A stretch of DNA of 64,000 bases, taken from Ilyonectria destructans (lineage: Eukaryota; Ascomycota; Sordariomycetes; Hypocreales; Nectriaceae). Within the stretch, counting starts at the first letter, position 1; each line of letters opens with the position of its first letter. This document shows positions 32,897-42,722 of the stretch, one piece after another. Below the pieces are notes generated by a model. That model ran no database searches, was not told the DNA's origin, and worked only from the letters and a program-made list of their open reading frames with translations. The DNA lies in NCBI GenBank assembly GCA_020740775.1, contig JAHEWK010000008.1, positions 2,728,001 to 2,792,000 on the forward strand, in the 5' to 3' direction. Position numbers and translations under genes: made by a program.

Positions 32897-33727
32897 CTAG
32901 TGCTTCCTAAAATTAACATACCAGGCACCACTGCCAGGGCCAAAGTATGGCGTTAACTTGCGAATCTCCTCGGCGAATACCGGAGTCTCTGTTCCGTCTT
33001 GGTGAAGCTGTGGACAGTCAGTGAGTTTCTTTTTACCGCAGCGGCTTCCAACCAACCTCGATGCTCTCCCATCCCAGAAAATATACGCCTAGCCTTCGCT
33101 CACCCTGCGCAATCACCTCATCGGAAGTGGAATTGAGAGGTGCTCCGCTGGATTCGTTGGTGTTGCTTGCGTATGCCCAGTTTCCTCCTGCGAACCCCAG
33201 AATTTGGTATGTGTCTGACCAAGTTTTATCCATGGACTTTTGCAGAGCCGCGTCGGATAAAGGGGCTTCATCTGTGAGTCGAATACAAGCCTGATGTGGG
33301 ATTGTTAAACATGGGATATATGGGGAGTTGAGCCTGGGTGGGAATAACATACGAATTCACAAACCGGTGCCTCAAGCCCCTTTTCAAGTTCAGGTAACTG
33401 AGTGGCCTCGAAATTGAACAACAAAGATGCTTCATCTCCCGTCGTAATGTCACGTAGGCCGCTCATGACTGTACGTCGATCAGATGCGTCAGGCCATTCT
33501 GCTCAGGTTAGCTGTAGGATCTTAGGCGTAGGATATGGCCACATACGGATAGCCCAACAGATTTCGTGCCTCTTCCTTGGGAGAGGTGATGACCTAGTAG
33601 GGATTGTGTAGCCATAATACTGTGTTGCCGCCCCAGCAGCCGCAACCTGCTGGCGTAGTTTGAGGAATTCTGGGGCCGAAATGGTAAGGGACGGCGGGAG
33701 CGTGAAGCGGATAATCTGGGACAACAT
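32897..33727 (-). CDS. Conserved fungal protein, possible dimeric alpha-beta barrel
   Basis: Predicted 223-aa protein, exons 33547-33727, 33353-33498, 33057-33290 and 32897-33007, all with GT-AG junctions that restore one smooth sequence. It begins MLSQIIRFTLPPSLTIS and contains RHEICWAIQWPDASD, a segment GGNWAYASNTN, and a C-terminal GWESIELHQDGTETPVF. The repeated pattern of strand, helix and aromatic GWES/GGNWAY blocks suggests two ferredoxin-like halves as in dimeric alpha-beta barrel proteins, but this is pattern-based. No catalytic residues can be named. Convergent with the pyranose-oxidase-like gene. Function unknown. Confidence 0.7.
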
Positions 33728-34733
33728 ATTGTCAGTTGGTTATGGTACTGGAACCCACTGAATAAGTGGATGATTGAGTCCCTTTCTATTGAACCGTTGA
33801 GGACGGGATGATGACCTTATCATAACGAGGTGCGTGAAAGTTGGTTCTGCTGACAGCGGGGTCAATTCACGCCGTCCGAACCAGGTAATTCGCGCGCGCT
33901 AAACGTAAGATTGGCTTATTAATACTCCATTATGAATCGGTTCGTTAAATAAGCAGTTTAGGCAGCCATAGTGATGTTAGGTCCGTTGATTACAGCGTTA
34001 GATATCGCCTACCAAGAGGCTTCACAAGGAGTATTCATTCCCAGGTAGCAGAGCAGGTCGTAACTCTATCAACAATTTTTTCCTAATTTTGCCTCGCCTC
34101 GTGGATTTGGAATTTATCTCCTTTGACGCTTCCGCAGGTGTTAAAACAATCTTGGTCGTCTCGTTGGGACGGACCACAATATTGATCAGATAATCACGAA
34201 GGCGCGAAAGATACGCAAACACGGATCGTGATATCAGCCATGTATATAAATTGCTCACGCTTTGTACGGCTAAGTTTATTAAACTTATTTCTTAAGTAAT
34301 GGAGAAACCCTTGTTTAAATCAAATGTCCCTGGATGTAGGTATGCCGCGGACATTTCGGCCGACTGTTAGGTCACTGGAGTGCTCCTGAATGCCCGGCCG
34401 GGTTAATTCCCGGTCGGATCAGTGCCCGGCGTTTTTACTCGGCCGAAGATGGAACAGTGAGATGGTACCCAGACATTGCAATTATCACACAATCTACACA
34501 AGCATATTCTTCGGACTTGTGGGAAAAGTCCATACAAGGCTGTACCGTATCTGAGCTGGCTCAACGAAACCCGGACCGAAAAGCTTGCCTGAAGTCATAA
34601 ATGGTCGTTTGGGTATAAATTATCTAACAACTCTAAACCAGTCTTCACTATCTTATCAATTACAATACGTTTCACGTCTTTTGGCTTGACAAACCTTTCC
34701 GCGCCCTTATTTATAGCTACATACTTAATCAGT
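33728..34733. promoter_or_regulatory. Promoter region of the FAD monooxygenase with CGG-rich sites
   Basis: About 1 kb non-coding. Between 34340 and 34450 it is dense in CGG/CCG triplets (CCGGCCGGG, GGTCGGATCAG with GTCGGAT at 34413-34419, CTCGGCCGAAG), the half-sites of Zn2Cys6 proteins. A TATAAAT lies at about 34614, 120 bases before the start codon. Short minus-strand frames here (34022-34258) are not gene-like. Confidence 0.5.
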
Positions 34734-36032
34734 ATGGCTGGTTCGGAAGATTTAAATCTTGCCATTATTGGCGGCGGCATTGGTGGCCTCTGCCTCGCAT
34801 TGTCTATAACAAACTACACCTCTATCCCTGTTACCGTATACGAGAATGCACCCAAGTTTGGCGAGATAGGCGCAGGCGTTGCGTTTGGACCTAACGCTGT
34901 ACGAACCATCAAGCAAATCTCGCAGCCGCTTGCAGCCGCTGTAGATGCCCGCGCGAATAGAAACATCTGGCCGGAAAAGAAAGGTGTCTGGTTCGACTTC
35001 AGGGTCGGCATGGATGGGGCTGACGAGAATGCAAGGGCACGAGGGGTGAAGGCTGGGACGTTTCTTGGCTCGGTCGAACATCCTGACCCCGGAAGCTGGA
35101 TGGTGAACCGCTCCCATCTTGTGGACGAGCTAGTTAAGCTCCTTCCCCCAGGCATCGCCCGTTTTGGCAAAAACTTGGTTCAAATTGCCGACAATGGAAC
35201 TTCCGGCGTTGAACTCACGTTTGAGGATGGGACGACAGCCCGTCATTCCGCTGTGATCGGATGCGACGGCATCAAGAGTTGTACGCGAGGCATCGTTCTA
35301 GGCCAAGACAGTCCCGCAACGAATCCAACATACACTGGAAAGTACTGCTATAGAGGTCTGGTGCCCATGGCAAAGGCAGTGGAGTCTCTTGGGGAAGAGA
35401 AGGCGATGAACTGCCAAGCATATCTGGGATACCACGGTCATATGCTCACCTTCCCTGTGGCCGGTGGTCGGATGATGAACGTGGTAGCGTTCCAGTCATC
35501 CTCAGACTGGCCACATGAGAAGATGGTCATCCCTACCACAAAGGAGCAGATGTTGAGCAGCTTCAGCAACTGGGGCCAGGATGTGCGGGACATAGTCAAT
35601 CTCATGGGCCAATCCGACATCTGGGCACTGTTTGACCATCCCCCAGCCGACACATACAACAAAGGCAGAATATGTTTGCTGGGAGACGCTGCTCATGCCT
35701 CCACGCCATTCCAAGGTGCTGGCGCGGGCATGGCCGTGGAGGATGCATACGTGCTTGGACGAATCCTTCAGCATGTGACGCTGGCAGACGATCTGCCAGC
35801 TGCTTTTGAGGCATTCAGCAAAGCCCGAATGCCACGAACACAGGAACTGGTTTCGACTAGCAGGGAGGCTGGGCACATTTGGCATTTTGAGAAAGAAGGG
35901 GATGACATCGAAAAGATCAAAGAGAATCTGAAGAGCAGAATGGATTGGATTTGGAACAAAGACCTCTCTGATGATGGAGATGAGGCTGTGGCGGTATTCA
36001 AGACCTTGGCCGAAGCAAGGACAAGTCATTAA
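34734..36032 (+). CDS. FAD-dependent monooxygenase, salicylate hydroxylase-like
   Basis: Single-exon 432-aa group A flavin monooxygenase. It has the FAD dinucleotide motif LAIIGGGIGGLCLALSI at the N-terminus, the middle DG motif (VIGCDGIKSCTR) that also contacts NADPH, and the C-terminal GD motif LLGDAAHASTPFQGAGAG. Closest in style to salicylate 1-monooxygenases, which hydroxylate and decarboxylate salicylate to catechol, though the same fold covers 3-hydroxybenzoate and kynurenine-type hydroxylases. The ATG at 34734 is the first methionine before the FAD motif. Next to an extradiol dioxygenase and FAH-family hydrolase it is a good candidate for the ring-activating step of the cluster; the substrate is inferred. 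Upstream CGG-rich DNA fits control by the clustered regulators. Confidence 0.85.
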   Translation: MAGSEDLNLAIIGGGIGGLCLALSITNYTSIPVTVYENAPKFGEIGAGVAFGPNAVRTIKQISQPLAAAVDARANRNIWPEKKGVWFDFRVGMDGADENARARGVKAGTFLGSVEHPDPGSWMVNRSHLVDELVKLLPPGIARFGKNLVQIADNGTSGVELTFEDGTTARHSAVIGCDGIKSCTRGIVLGQDSPATNPTYTGKYCYRGLVPMAKAVESLGEEKAMNCQAYLGYHGHMLTFPVAGGRMMNVVAFQSSSDWPHEKMVIPTTKEQMLSSFSNWGQDVRDIVNLMGQSDIWALFDHPPADTYNKGRICLLGDAAHASTPFQGAGAGMAVEDAYVLGRILQHVTLADDLPAAFEAFSKARMPRTQELVSTSREAGHIWHFEKEGDDIEKIKENLKSRMDWIWNKDLSDDGDEAVAVFKTLAEARTSH

Positions 36033-36812
36033 CTTTGTCAGGCCGTGTATTTACTTGCGCCAACCTTGAAAGGTTATATCTTGTCCCACATGCTATTAAA
36101 CAAAACATCATTGGTAGTACGGTCAGTGAGATACTCTGAAATGATGACTTTTAGACAATCTAGGGAATGCCCAGTGATATTGGTGCTGATGTCAGAATTT
36201 GTCTACAGCACATGGGTTAGCGACACTTAGCTCTCAAAAAGTTGCAACTACTAGAAGAAATGGCAGGATGTTTATCAAGGATGGAAACACTAGTTTAGCT
36301 TGTCCGGCCGAGTATTCCGATGAGAGCTCGGCATATTCGGAAGGGAAAGTCCGATAAGTACGAGGTTTATTTTAGACTGAGAAGTTGAGATGAGGAAGCC
36401 ATCTATCAAAGGCTAGTAATACAGAGGTTGGCAAATAATCACCTCGATGCGCCGGTTCTAGGACACTCTGACGATCGGGTTCTATACTGTTAGGGAGTGG
36501 CTGATGTTCGCAAATATAATTAGGGATGTCGAGTTGAGAAATGGGGGTCACCGTGATGGACTAGGCACGGCCTGACAGTTGTTTCCAAAACACGATATGG
36601 GCCGTCTGTTGCCTGACACGGCTGAAAGCGGTTGCGAGTGGATAAGAATCAGTAAGTTCATCAATTGATCAAAACCCGAAGGAGGGGCAGGCTGAGAAAA
36701 GATAACCGGAACAGCTAGCATATCCAATCTGATCACCCATTTGCTCTGCTCTTTACCATGACAATACATCCAGAACCGTCCTTAGCCAAGAATGCGAACT
36801 GAGTCGATTTTA
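36033..36812. other. Intergenic with TCCGA/TCGGA-rich stretch
   Basis: About 780 bases. A stretch at 36301-36360 carries several CGG/CCG-containing motifs (CCGGCCGAG, TCCGATG, CTCGGCA, TTCGGAA, GTCCGAT). It lies between convergent genes, so it may be chance composition rather than a promoter. No gene recognised. Confidence 0.4.
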
Positions 36813-37983
36813 TCAAGCCTCAATCGGGTGGTGAGGTATCTCCTTTAGTCCCGGAAGATCCCCGACATTTTTTGTAAAGAATGCACGTGGGATTTCTGGC
36901 CCCCAGCTTGACACCGTAGCGGCAACGGCAGGTTCATCGTTGTTCGGGGAGTCTTCGTTAACGAGATCACCGTCCACATAGTGCTCAACAACGAACCCAG
37001 ATGGGTCAAACCTGTGATGTCTTGTTAGAAACACGAAGGCTCCATGGACTGCCAAACTTGACAACGAGGGAGACACATGATGTCACTTACCAATAATCGA
37101 AGATTTGGCTGCCGAGCACGTGTCTTCCGACTCCGAAAACGCTGATATGTCCCTTGCGAATCAAGTGGTGATGTCCAACAATTTGGCTGTCGATATCGTC
37201 AACTTCAAAGCTGGTATGGTGTGCTTTGATTCCGTCTTTTTGTTCGAGCGACCCGGCGATGAAAATATTCTGCAAGACACTGTTAAAATTTGTTGGGTAT
37301 CAGAATGAAAAGGATTGACATGCATGATGATCAACAAACTCCTTGCCCTTGTCAATATGAATGAAGATCATGACCGTCTTGTTGTTTTGGGCATGGAACA
37401 AGGTATCTGTCTTCTTTAGATTGAAGGTCTGACTGTACCAGTCGTACACATTGTGGAGTTGGCCGACAGCCACCTCGAATCCGTAGTGTCCCAATTTGTG
37501 AACTTTGGATGGCATATCTCGGTCTGGCCGTTGGAATTCGCCCAGTCGTTTCTTGTCTTCCCAAGTATTCCAAACCACTCGCTTGGGGACCTCTCTGGGC
37601 TGTGGCACTCGTTCCTCCTGGCCGTAGAGTAGAGTGATCGGTTCTCCCATGATGTCCTGCATGATGACTACTTTGCCTCCACCAGGACCCTCGTGATCGT
37701 GAATGGGCGTTGAACCTGGAAGCTTGGCTGCCTTCTCAAGCTCGGCCATGGATTGCACAATCCAACCGCCTCCCTTGAACTTTCGCTTGCCATCGTGTGT
37801 CTTTTCCGCTACATAGCAGAAAGGGTCTGTCCCAAAGCCACGGAACCATATCTTGTCATCCTTCTCGAGTACGGGTACCAAGCCAAAATCGATGAAGAAT
37901 TGCTTGGCCTTCTCTAGGTCAGGATGTCCATAGCGGGCATGTGAGAGCCGGTCAAGGAGAATGCGATTATCTGTTTGAGACAT
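36813..37983 (-). CDS. Extradiol ring-cleavage dioxygenase, vicinal oxygen chelate family
   Basis: Predicted 345-aa protein from three exons: 37324-37983, 37091-37269, 36813-37011. Two beta-alpha-beta-beta-beta (glyoxalase-like) modules are present; the second carries the metal triad expected of catechol 2,3-dioxygenase-type enzymes: His166 in KLGHYGFEV, His237 or 238 in KAHHTSFEV, and Glu289 in GFVVEHY. Such enzymes open catechols next to the hydroxyl groups (meta cleavage). The exon 1/2 junction uses a GC donor, needed to give VDHH-NIFIAG. It is divergent from the FAH-family gene across a 513-base shared promoter that contains GTCGGAT. Within the cluster it would cleave the ring produced by the FAD hydroxylase; the exact catechol is unknown. 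Confidence 0.83.
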
Positions 37984-38496
37984 TGTGTAGTTTGGATGTG
38001 TCCAAGTACAAGTGGAGGAGAAAATGTGACTGAACTTCTTGGGATGTGGTAAATAATTAGCTTCAAAAGGGAGTCATTATATGCTAACGCCTGTCATGTC
38101 GGATTTTAACACCCGAGCGTCCGGCTGGCAATGAAAGATCGCGCTCCCCCACCGGCCCGTCCCACTTCCCGGTGAATGGTGCGTGGCAGGAGAGTTTCTC
38201 AATAGATTGTATCCGGAGGTCACGTTTTGCATTCGTCGGGATATTGCCGAGATGACTTTCGGGAATCCGCGGGCGGGAAGCGCCTCCGAGCTCAGTACCA
38301 AGAACCGCGAGAAAAGCCGAAATGGTACGGTGACGAGAGCAATTTACAGACGAAGGTAATTTAGCAGTACTGGTAGGTATAAGTTACTACGCTACTCAAT
38401 CAAATTGACATGCACCTTCAATTACAAGAACCATGTCGGCACCTTTAAAACTTCAATCTTGAATTTCCCAAGTCAGCTCCAATTTAACACCCCAAC
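37984..38496. promoter_or_regulatory. Bidirectional promoter between dioxygenase and FAH-family hydrolase
   Basis: A 513-base region feeding two divergent pathway genes, which would allow joint regulation. GTCGGAT occurs at 38098-38104 and further CGG/CCG triplets follow (CCCGAGCGTCCGGC, about 38111-38124), fitting Zn2Cys6 binding. This is inference from motif and layout. Confidence 0.5.
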
Positions 38497-39456
38497 ATGC
38501 CATTCGATAGACTCATAAGGTTTTTGGATAAGGATGGAGTTGAGAGGTACGGCAACGTTGAGAGCGAGCTTTCAGCGTCCGAATTGAATGGAGCGACAGT
38601 TCAGCTCGTTTCCGGTACCATTGAATCGGGATTCGAAGTTCTGAACGATAAAGCCGAGGTAGCAAAGGTAAGGGAAGCCCCAACTAGAAATACCGGACGC
38701 ATGGATGAGAATACTGAACCTGGCTGTGTAGTTGTTGTGCCCCCTACCGAGCACACCCATTATCATCTGTGCCGGGGTGAATTATAAGTCTCATGCCAAT
38801 GAGACAAAGGTAAGAGATTTCCCCTGCAAAATGAGGTGGGCGTGTGTATTTATGACCGATGAAAATAGTTTAAACCTCCTAAAAAGCCCGTCATTTTCGC
38901 AACCCCCCCTGATCGATTGACCGGCCCATTGGACGATATCATGATTCACCCTGACGCGCAAGAGCTGCTGGATTATGAAGGCGAGCTTAGTGTCGTGATA
39001 GGAAAGGACGGATACGACATCAGCGAGGAAGAGGCCCTAGATTACGTGCTTGGGTACACTAACAGCAATGACGTCTCAGCCCGAAATCTCCATGCACTCG
39101 ATGTCTCGGGCTATCAGATGGGCTATGCAAAATCTTTTGACGATTTCGGTCCAACGGGACCTTACTTGGTATCTCCAAAACTAGTACCGGACCCGCAGAA
39201 GCTGCAGTTGACGACCAAGGTAAATGGTGAGGTGCGCCAGAGCACTTCCACCTCAGAGATGATATGGTCTTGCCGACAGCTCATCGCGTTTGCATCCCGA
39301 GGCCGCAAGCTGCGCCGTGGGACCCTGATAATGACTGGGACCCCAGAAGGCGTGGGATGGCATTCGAACGGTTGCCTTAAGGATGGAGATGTTGTGGAGG
39401 TGATAATTGAGGGGCTTGGATGCATCCGAAACAAGATGGTTTTTCAGAAGGACTGA
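38497..39456 (+). CDS. Fumarylacetoacetate hydrolase (FAH) family enzyme
   Basis: Predicted 278-aa protein from exons 38497-38667, 38732-38809 and 38869-39456. A short N-terminal domain (MPFDRLIRFLDKDGVERYG) precedes the FAH catalytic domain. The metal site is visible: Glu120 and Glu122 in LDYEGELSVVIG and Asp151 in TNSNDVSARNLH, then TLIMTGTPEGVGW. The FAH superfamily includes the hydratases, decarboxylases, isomerases and C-C hydrolases that process meta-cleavage products of aromatic rings (for example homoprotocatechuate pathway HpcE-like and 4-oxalocrotonate decarboxylases). Divergent from the extradiol dioxygenase, which supports a role just downstream of ring opening. The exact reaction cannot be fixed by motif. 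Confidence 0.86.
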
Positions 39457-40040
39457 AAAAATATTTATAAATTCGACTAGAGAGTGAAAGGATAGAAACT
39501 GATGCTTAGACGTATGAGATGATTCATTACACTTCCGAGTTGTATTGGGACCAAATTGCTCCGGCCGTTCCTAGTAACTCACCTGTCAAGAACAAGAATG
39601 GTAGTTTAGGAGATAAAATAACCAGTGCTAGTCTACAAGACATACGACGTATATGAGCTCTACCAATCTGCTCTTGTAGTCGGCCAGTAGACCTTGTTCT
39701 CTCCAACGGACCAAAAACAATCGTGGTTAAATCCTACCGTATACAGGGGAAATTAGCACCATGTAGAAGACCAAACCTTCCATTGGAGCGTCCAATTGGG
39801 GTTCAGCCCGAGATGCAAATTGGGGTACGGAAAATTCGTCCGCGAATCCCGACGCGACCCAAATCGCACTCACCTCAGCGGGGTCAAGCAGCTCGAGTGT
39901 TTAGTGAATTCTAGATGTACCGTGTTGATTAGAAGACTCCCCTCGCCGAACGAATCTCAGCCTCAAATTCACACAGCGCTTTGTTTTCGCACTTAAAGAA
40001 CCTCTTTACGTCCACAAGCAACTATCCCGTAGAAGCAAAA
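39457..40040. other. Intergenic; promoter of the amidohydrolase
   Basis: About 580 bases non-coding. A frame extending the amidohydrolase upstream begins only with TTG, so the ATG at 40041 is the start. CCGGCC at about 39561 and other CCG triplets are present but scattered. Confidence 0.45.
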
Positions 40041-41021
40041 ATGTCGGGTCCTTTCATCACCCTAGAGGAACACTTTGTGTCTGCCGACCTGCTCTCCGAC
40101 CTTGCTGACATCTACGGGGAGCAGCTCAAGCATCTCCCGGATGTAGCAGCCCGCCTCACGGATCTCGCTCCGCTCCGACTAGCTGACATGGATGCGAATC
40201 GCATTTCTGTCCAGGTGGTGTCACACGCACCAGGATTGGGCTCCAAACCTCCGCATTTCAGCCGCCTGGTCAATGATCAGCTGGCTCAGGCCGTGAGAGC
40301 TAACCCGAACCGCTTCGCCGGCTTGGCAGTCCTGCCCATGGCAGAGCCTAACGAGGCGGCGTTGGAGCTCAGGCGGAGTATCCAGGAGCTCGGGTTTGTC
40401 GGGGCCTTGGTCGATGCCCATGTCAATGGCGAGCACTATGACGACCGCCGCTTCTGGCCTGTGTTTGCCGCAGCAGCCGACCTTGACGTGCCCATCTATC
40501 TCCATCCGACATACCCGACGGAAGGCCAACAAGCCTCTTTTGAGGGCAACTACGACGCTGGAGCTGCTAGAAGCCTTGGGTCTAGCGGCTTTGGCTGGCA
40601 CCAAGACACTGGGCTCGGAGTGCTGAAGCTGTTTGCTGCGGGGCTGTTTGACGAGTTCCCGACGCTAAAGATAATCATCGGACATTTTGGAGAGATGTTG
40701 CCTTTCATGCTGGAGCGAGTGGAAAAGCTCTCGGTCCGGTGGGGCAAACGCGAACGTAGTTGGCGCCAGGTGTGGGATGAGAACATCTGGATAACAACGA
40801 GTGGCGTGTGGAGTGTAGCTCCCATGGGATGTATACTGAGAAACACCCGCATCGATCATATACTCTATAGCGTTGATTACCCGTTCGAGAAGAACGAGAA
40901 CGGATTGAAGTGGATCCGAGAGCTGCAAGAGAGCGGGTTAGTGACTTCAGAGGAGCTTGAAATGATTGCTTATCGAAATGCCGAGCAGCTCCTGGGTGTG
41001 AAGGCGACGGCGAAGGGATGA
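40041..41021 (+). CDS. Amidohydrolase-2 / ACMSD-type decarboxylase
   Basis: Single-exon 326-aa TIM-barrel metalloenzyme. The metal-site pattern of the ACMSD subfamily is present: EEH at 9-11, His155 in IYLHPTYP, His215 in IIGHFGEMLPFMLER, and Asp279 in YSVDYPFE. Members decarboxylate aromatic acids without oxidation, for example 2,3-dihydroxybenzoate, gamma-resorcylate, salicylate and 6-methylsalicylate decarboxylases; others hydrolyse rings. In this cluster it could remove the carboxyl group of a hydroxybenzoate before or instead of the FAD hydroxylase. It follows the FAH-family gene on the same strand with a 584-base gap. Substrate is inference. Confidence 0.85.
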   Translation: MSGPFITLEEHFVSADLLSDLADIYGEQLKHLPDVAARLTDLAPLRLADMDANRISVQVVSHAPGLGSKPPHFSRLVNDQLAQAVRANPNRFAGLAVLPMAEPNEAALELRRSIQELGFVGALVDAHVNGEHYDDRRFWPVFAAAADLDVPIYLHPTYPTEGQQASFEGNYDAGAARSLGSSGFGWHQDTGLGVLKLFAAGLFDEFPTLKIIIGHFGEMLPFMLERVEKLSVRWGKRERSWRQVWDENIWITTSGVWSVAPMGCILRNTRIDHILYSVDYPFEKNENGLKWIRELQESGLVTSEELEMIAYRNAEQLLGVKATAKG

Positions 41022-41337
41022 GAGGCCCGTTTCTTCGTCACCTAAGGCTCAAAGGGTCAATTTACCGAGGAGTCCGGTATTAGACAGGGTTGTTCACCGG
41101 CAGGGGTAGTTTAAGTTTTGTCGAGTTCATGAGCTAAGAATTGTTCCAAGCATATAGTGACTGTGAATGTGTACGAACGTTGTGATTAATTTCTAAGACA
41201 GTACATCATAGCCTTCTATCTTACTCTGCCTTTAAAAGTTCAATCCAGGCGCCAATACGCTCCCCATCTTGTCCCCTAAGCATCCCTATCGACCACTGTT
41301 TCCCACACACCGCATCGAACCCAGCTACTCAGCAAGT
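41022..41337. other. Intergenic; promoter of the NmrA-like gene
   Basis: About 316 bases without a gene. CCGAGGAGTCCGG near 41065 contains two CCG triplets. Otherwise nothing was recognised. Confidence 0.45.
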
Positions 41338-42350
41338 ATGCCGTCCTTCGACGAAGTCATCATTAAGACTGTTGCCCTCGCTGGTGTAAGTCACCACAGT
41401 CCTTTGCTCATGCGCATCGCAATGGACATGTTGTTTGCGAAAAAGCCAGGTGCTAATCGACCGTCATCCTCTAGGCCAGCGGGAATTTCGGCAAACAGGT
41501 TCTGGCCGCCTTGCTCGACTCCGAAACGTTCGACCTGACCGTGCTAGAGCACAGCGAAAGTGAGCATGTCGACTATCCGAAGCAGGTCCGCACCGTCACG
41601 ATCGATTATCAATCACCCGATTCGATGAAAGCCGCACTGCAAGGCGTGGATGCCGTGGTTTGCATTCTTGGAAAAAGTACTGGACTCAAACACCAGTTCA
41701 ATCTCATCGATGCTGCTGCGGCCGCTGGGGTGAAGCGGTTCTTACCGTCCGAGTTTGGGGCCGATCTCCGGAACAACGAGATTCGCACTTTTCCGACATA
41801 CCAAAGTAAGGTCCAAGTCGAGGAATATATCGAGAAGAAAGCCAGAGATACCGACCTCACCTATACCTACATCTACAACAGCTTGTTGTTGGATGTGGGC
41901 TTGGCGTTGAATGCGTTCATGGATTTCTCTGCTCGAACTGTGAGTTTCTTTGACGGTGGCGACACGAAATTCTCCAGCACACGAATTCGGACTGTTTCAA
42001 AAGCGGTGGTTGCCATTCTGGGCAAGTACGAGGAAACAAAGAACAGGGCTGTTTGCATCCAGGATTTCTCAACAACGCCACGACAGCTGCTTGAGCTTGT
42101 TCAAGGTCTCGACCCAGAGCATACTTGGACGCCTGTTCCTGTTGATACCGGGAAGTTGGTGAAAGATGCCAAAGTTGAGCTGCAATCGGTCAAGTTCAGT
42201 CCCAAGGCCTTCGCCGCCTATGCAACGAGAGCAACCTTTGCGCCACATTTTGCGCAGAGTTACAAGGCCGATGATAACGAGCTGCTGGGAATCTCGGAGA
42301 TGACACAGGGGGAAGTGAGAGAAATGTTGGAGGCGAGGATACAACAGTGA
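41338..42350 (+). CDS. NmrA/isoflavone reductase-like NAD(P)-binding protein
   Basis: Predicted 307-aa protein in two exons (41338-41385, 41475-42350). Joining them gives VALAGASGNFGKQVL, the NAD(P)-binding Rossmann loop of atypical short-chain dehydrogenases, followed by FLPSEFGADL, the marker of the isoflavone-reductase-like / NmrA group. The usual active-site Lys of isoflavone reductases falls in TYQSKVQVEEYI. Such proteins either reduce aromatic or lignan substrates or sense NADP levels without catalysis; the two roles cannot be separated here. It is the last of three same-strand cluster genes before the regulators. Confidence 0.85.
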
Positions 42351-42722
42351 TCTTGTGTTCCAGAATCCGGGTGGTGTGCATCCTTCAGGGAGTAATTTAG
42401 GTCGCCAATGTTAGTTATAACCACCCACCAAATCACCGACAACAACCAAATAACATGTTCTAGTTAGCCAATTAATGAGTTGGATTGACTGTTTACTAGT
42501 TTGCATTGTGTCGATAAAGAAAGCAGTATCAACACCACATCCCCTTAGCTGGAAAATCAGGTTTAAATGGAAATTATCGTAACACATTATATGACTCTGT
42601 ACAAATAATCCATCTCGGGCATATTGTGTCATGAATCAGATCAAGAGGTGTTGAAACTCAAATCTAGGCTCGGCATTTAGAGCCCTTACGAAGACCCAAG
42701 ATATCGTGTCAGATGTCAAGAT
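42351..42722. other. Convergent 3' region
   Basis: About 370 AT-rich bases between convergent stops of the NmrA-like gene and the first paired regulator. No gene recognised. Confidence 0.55.
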
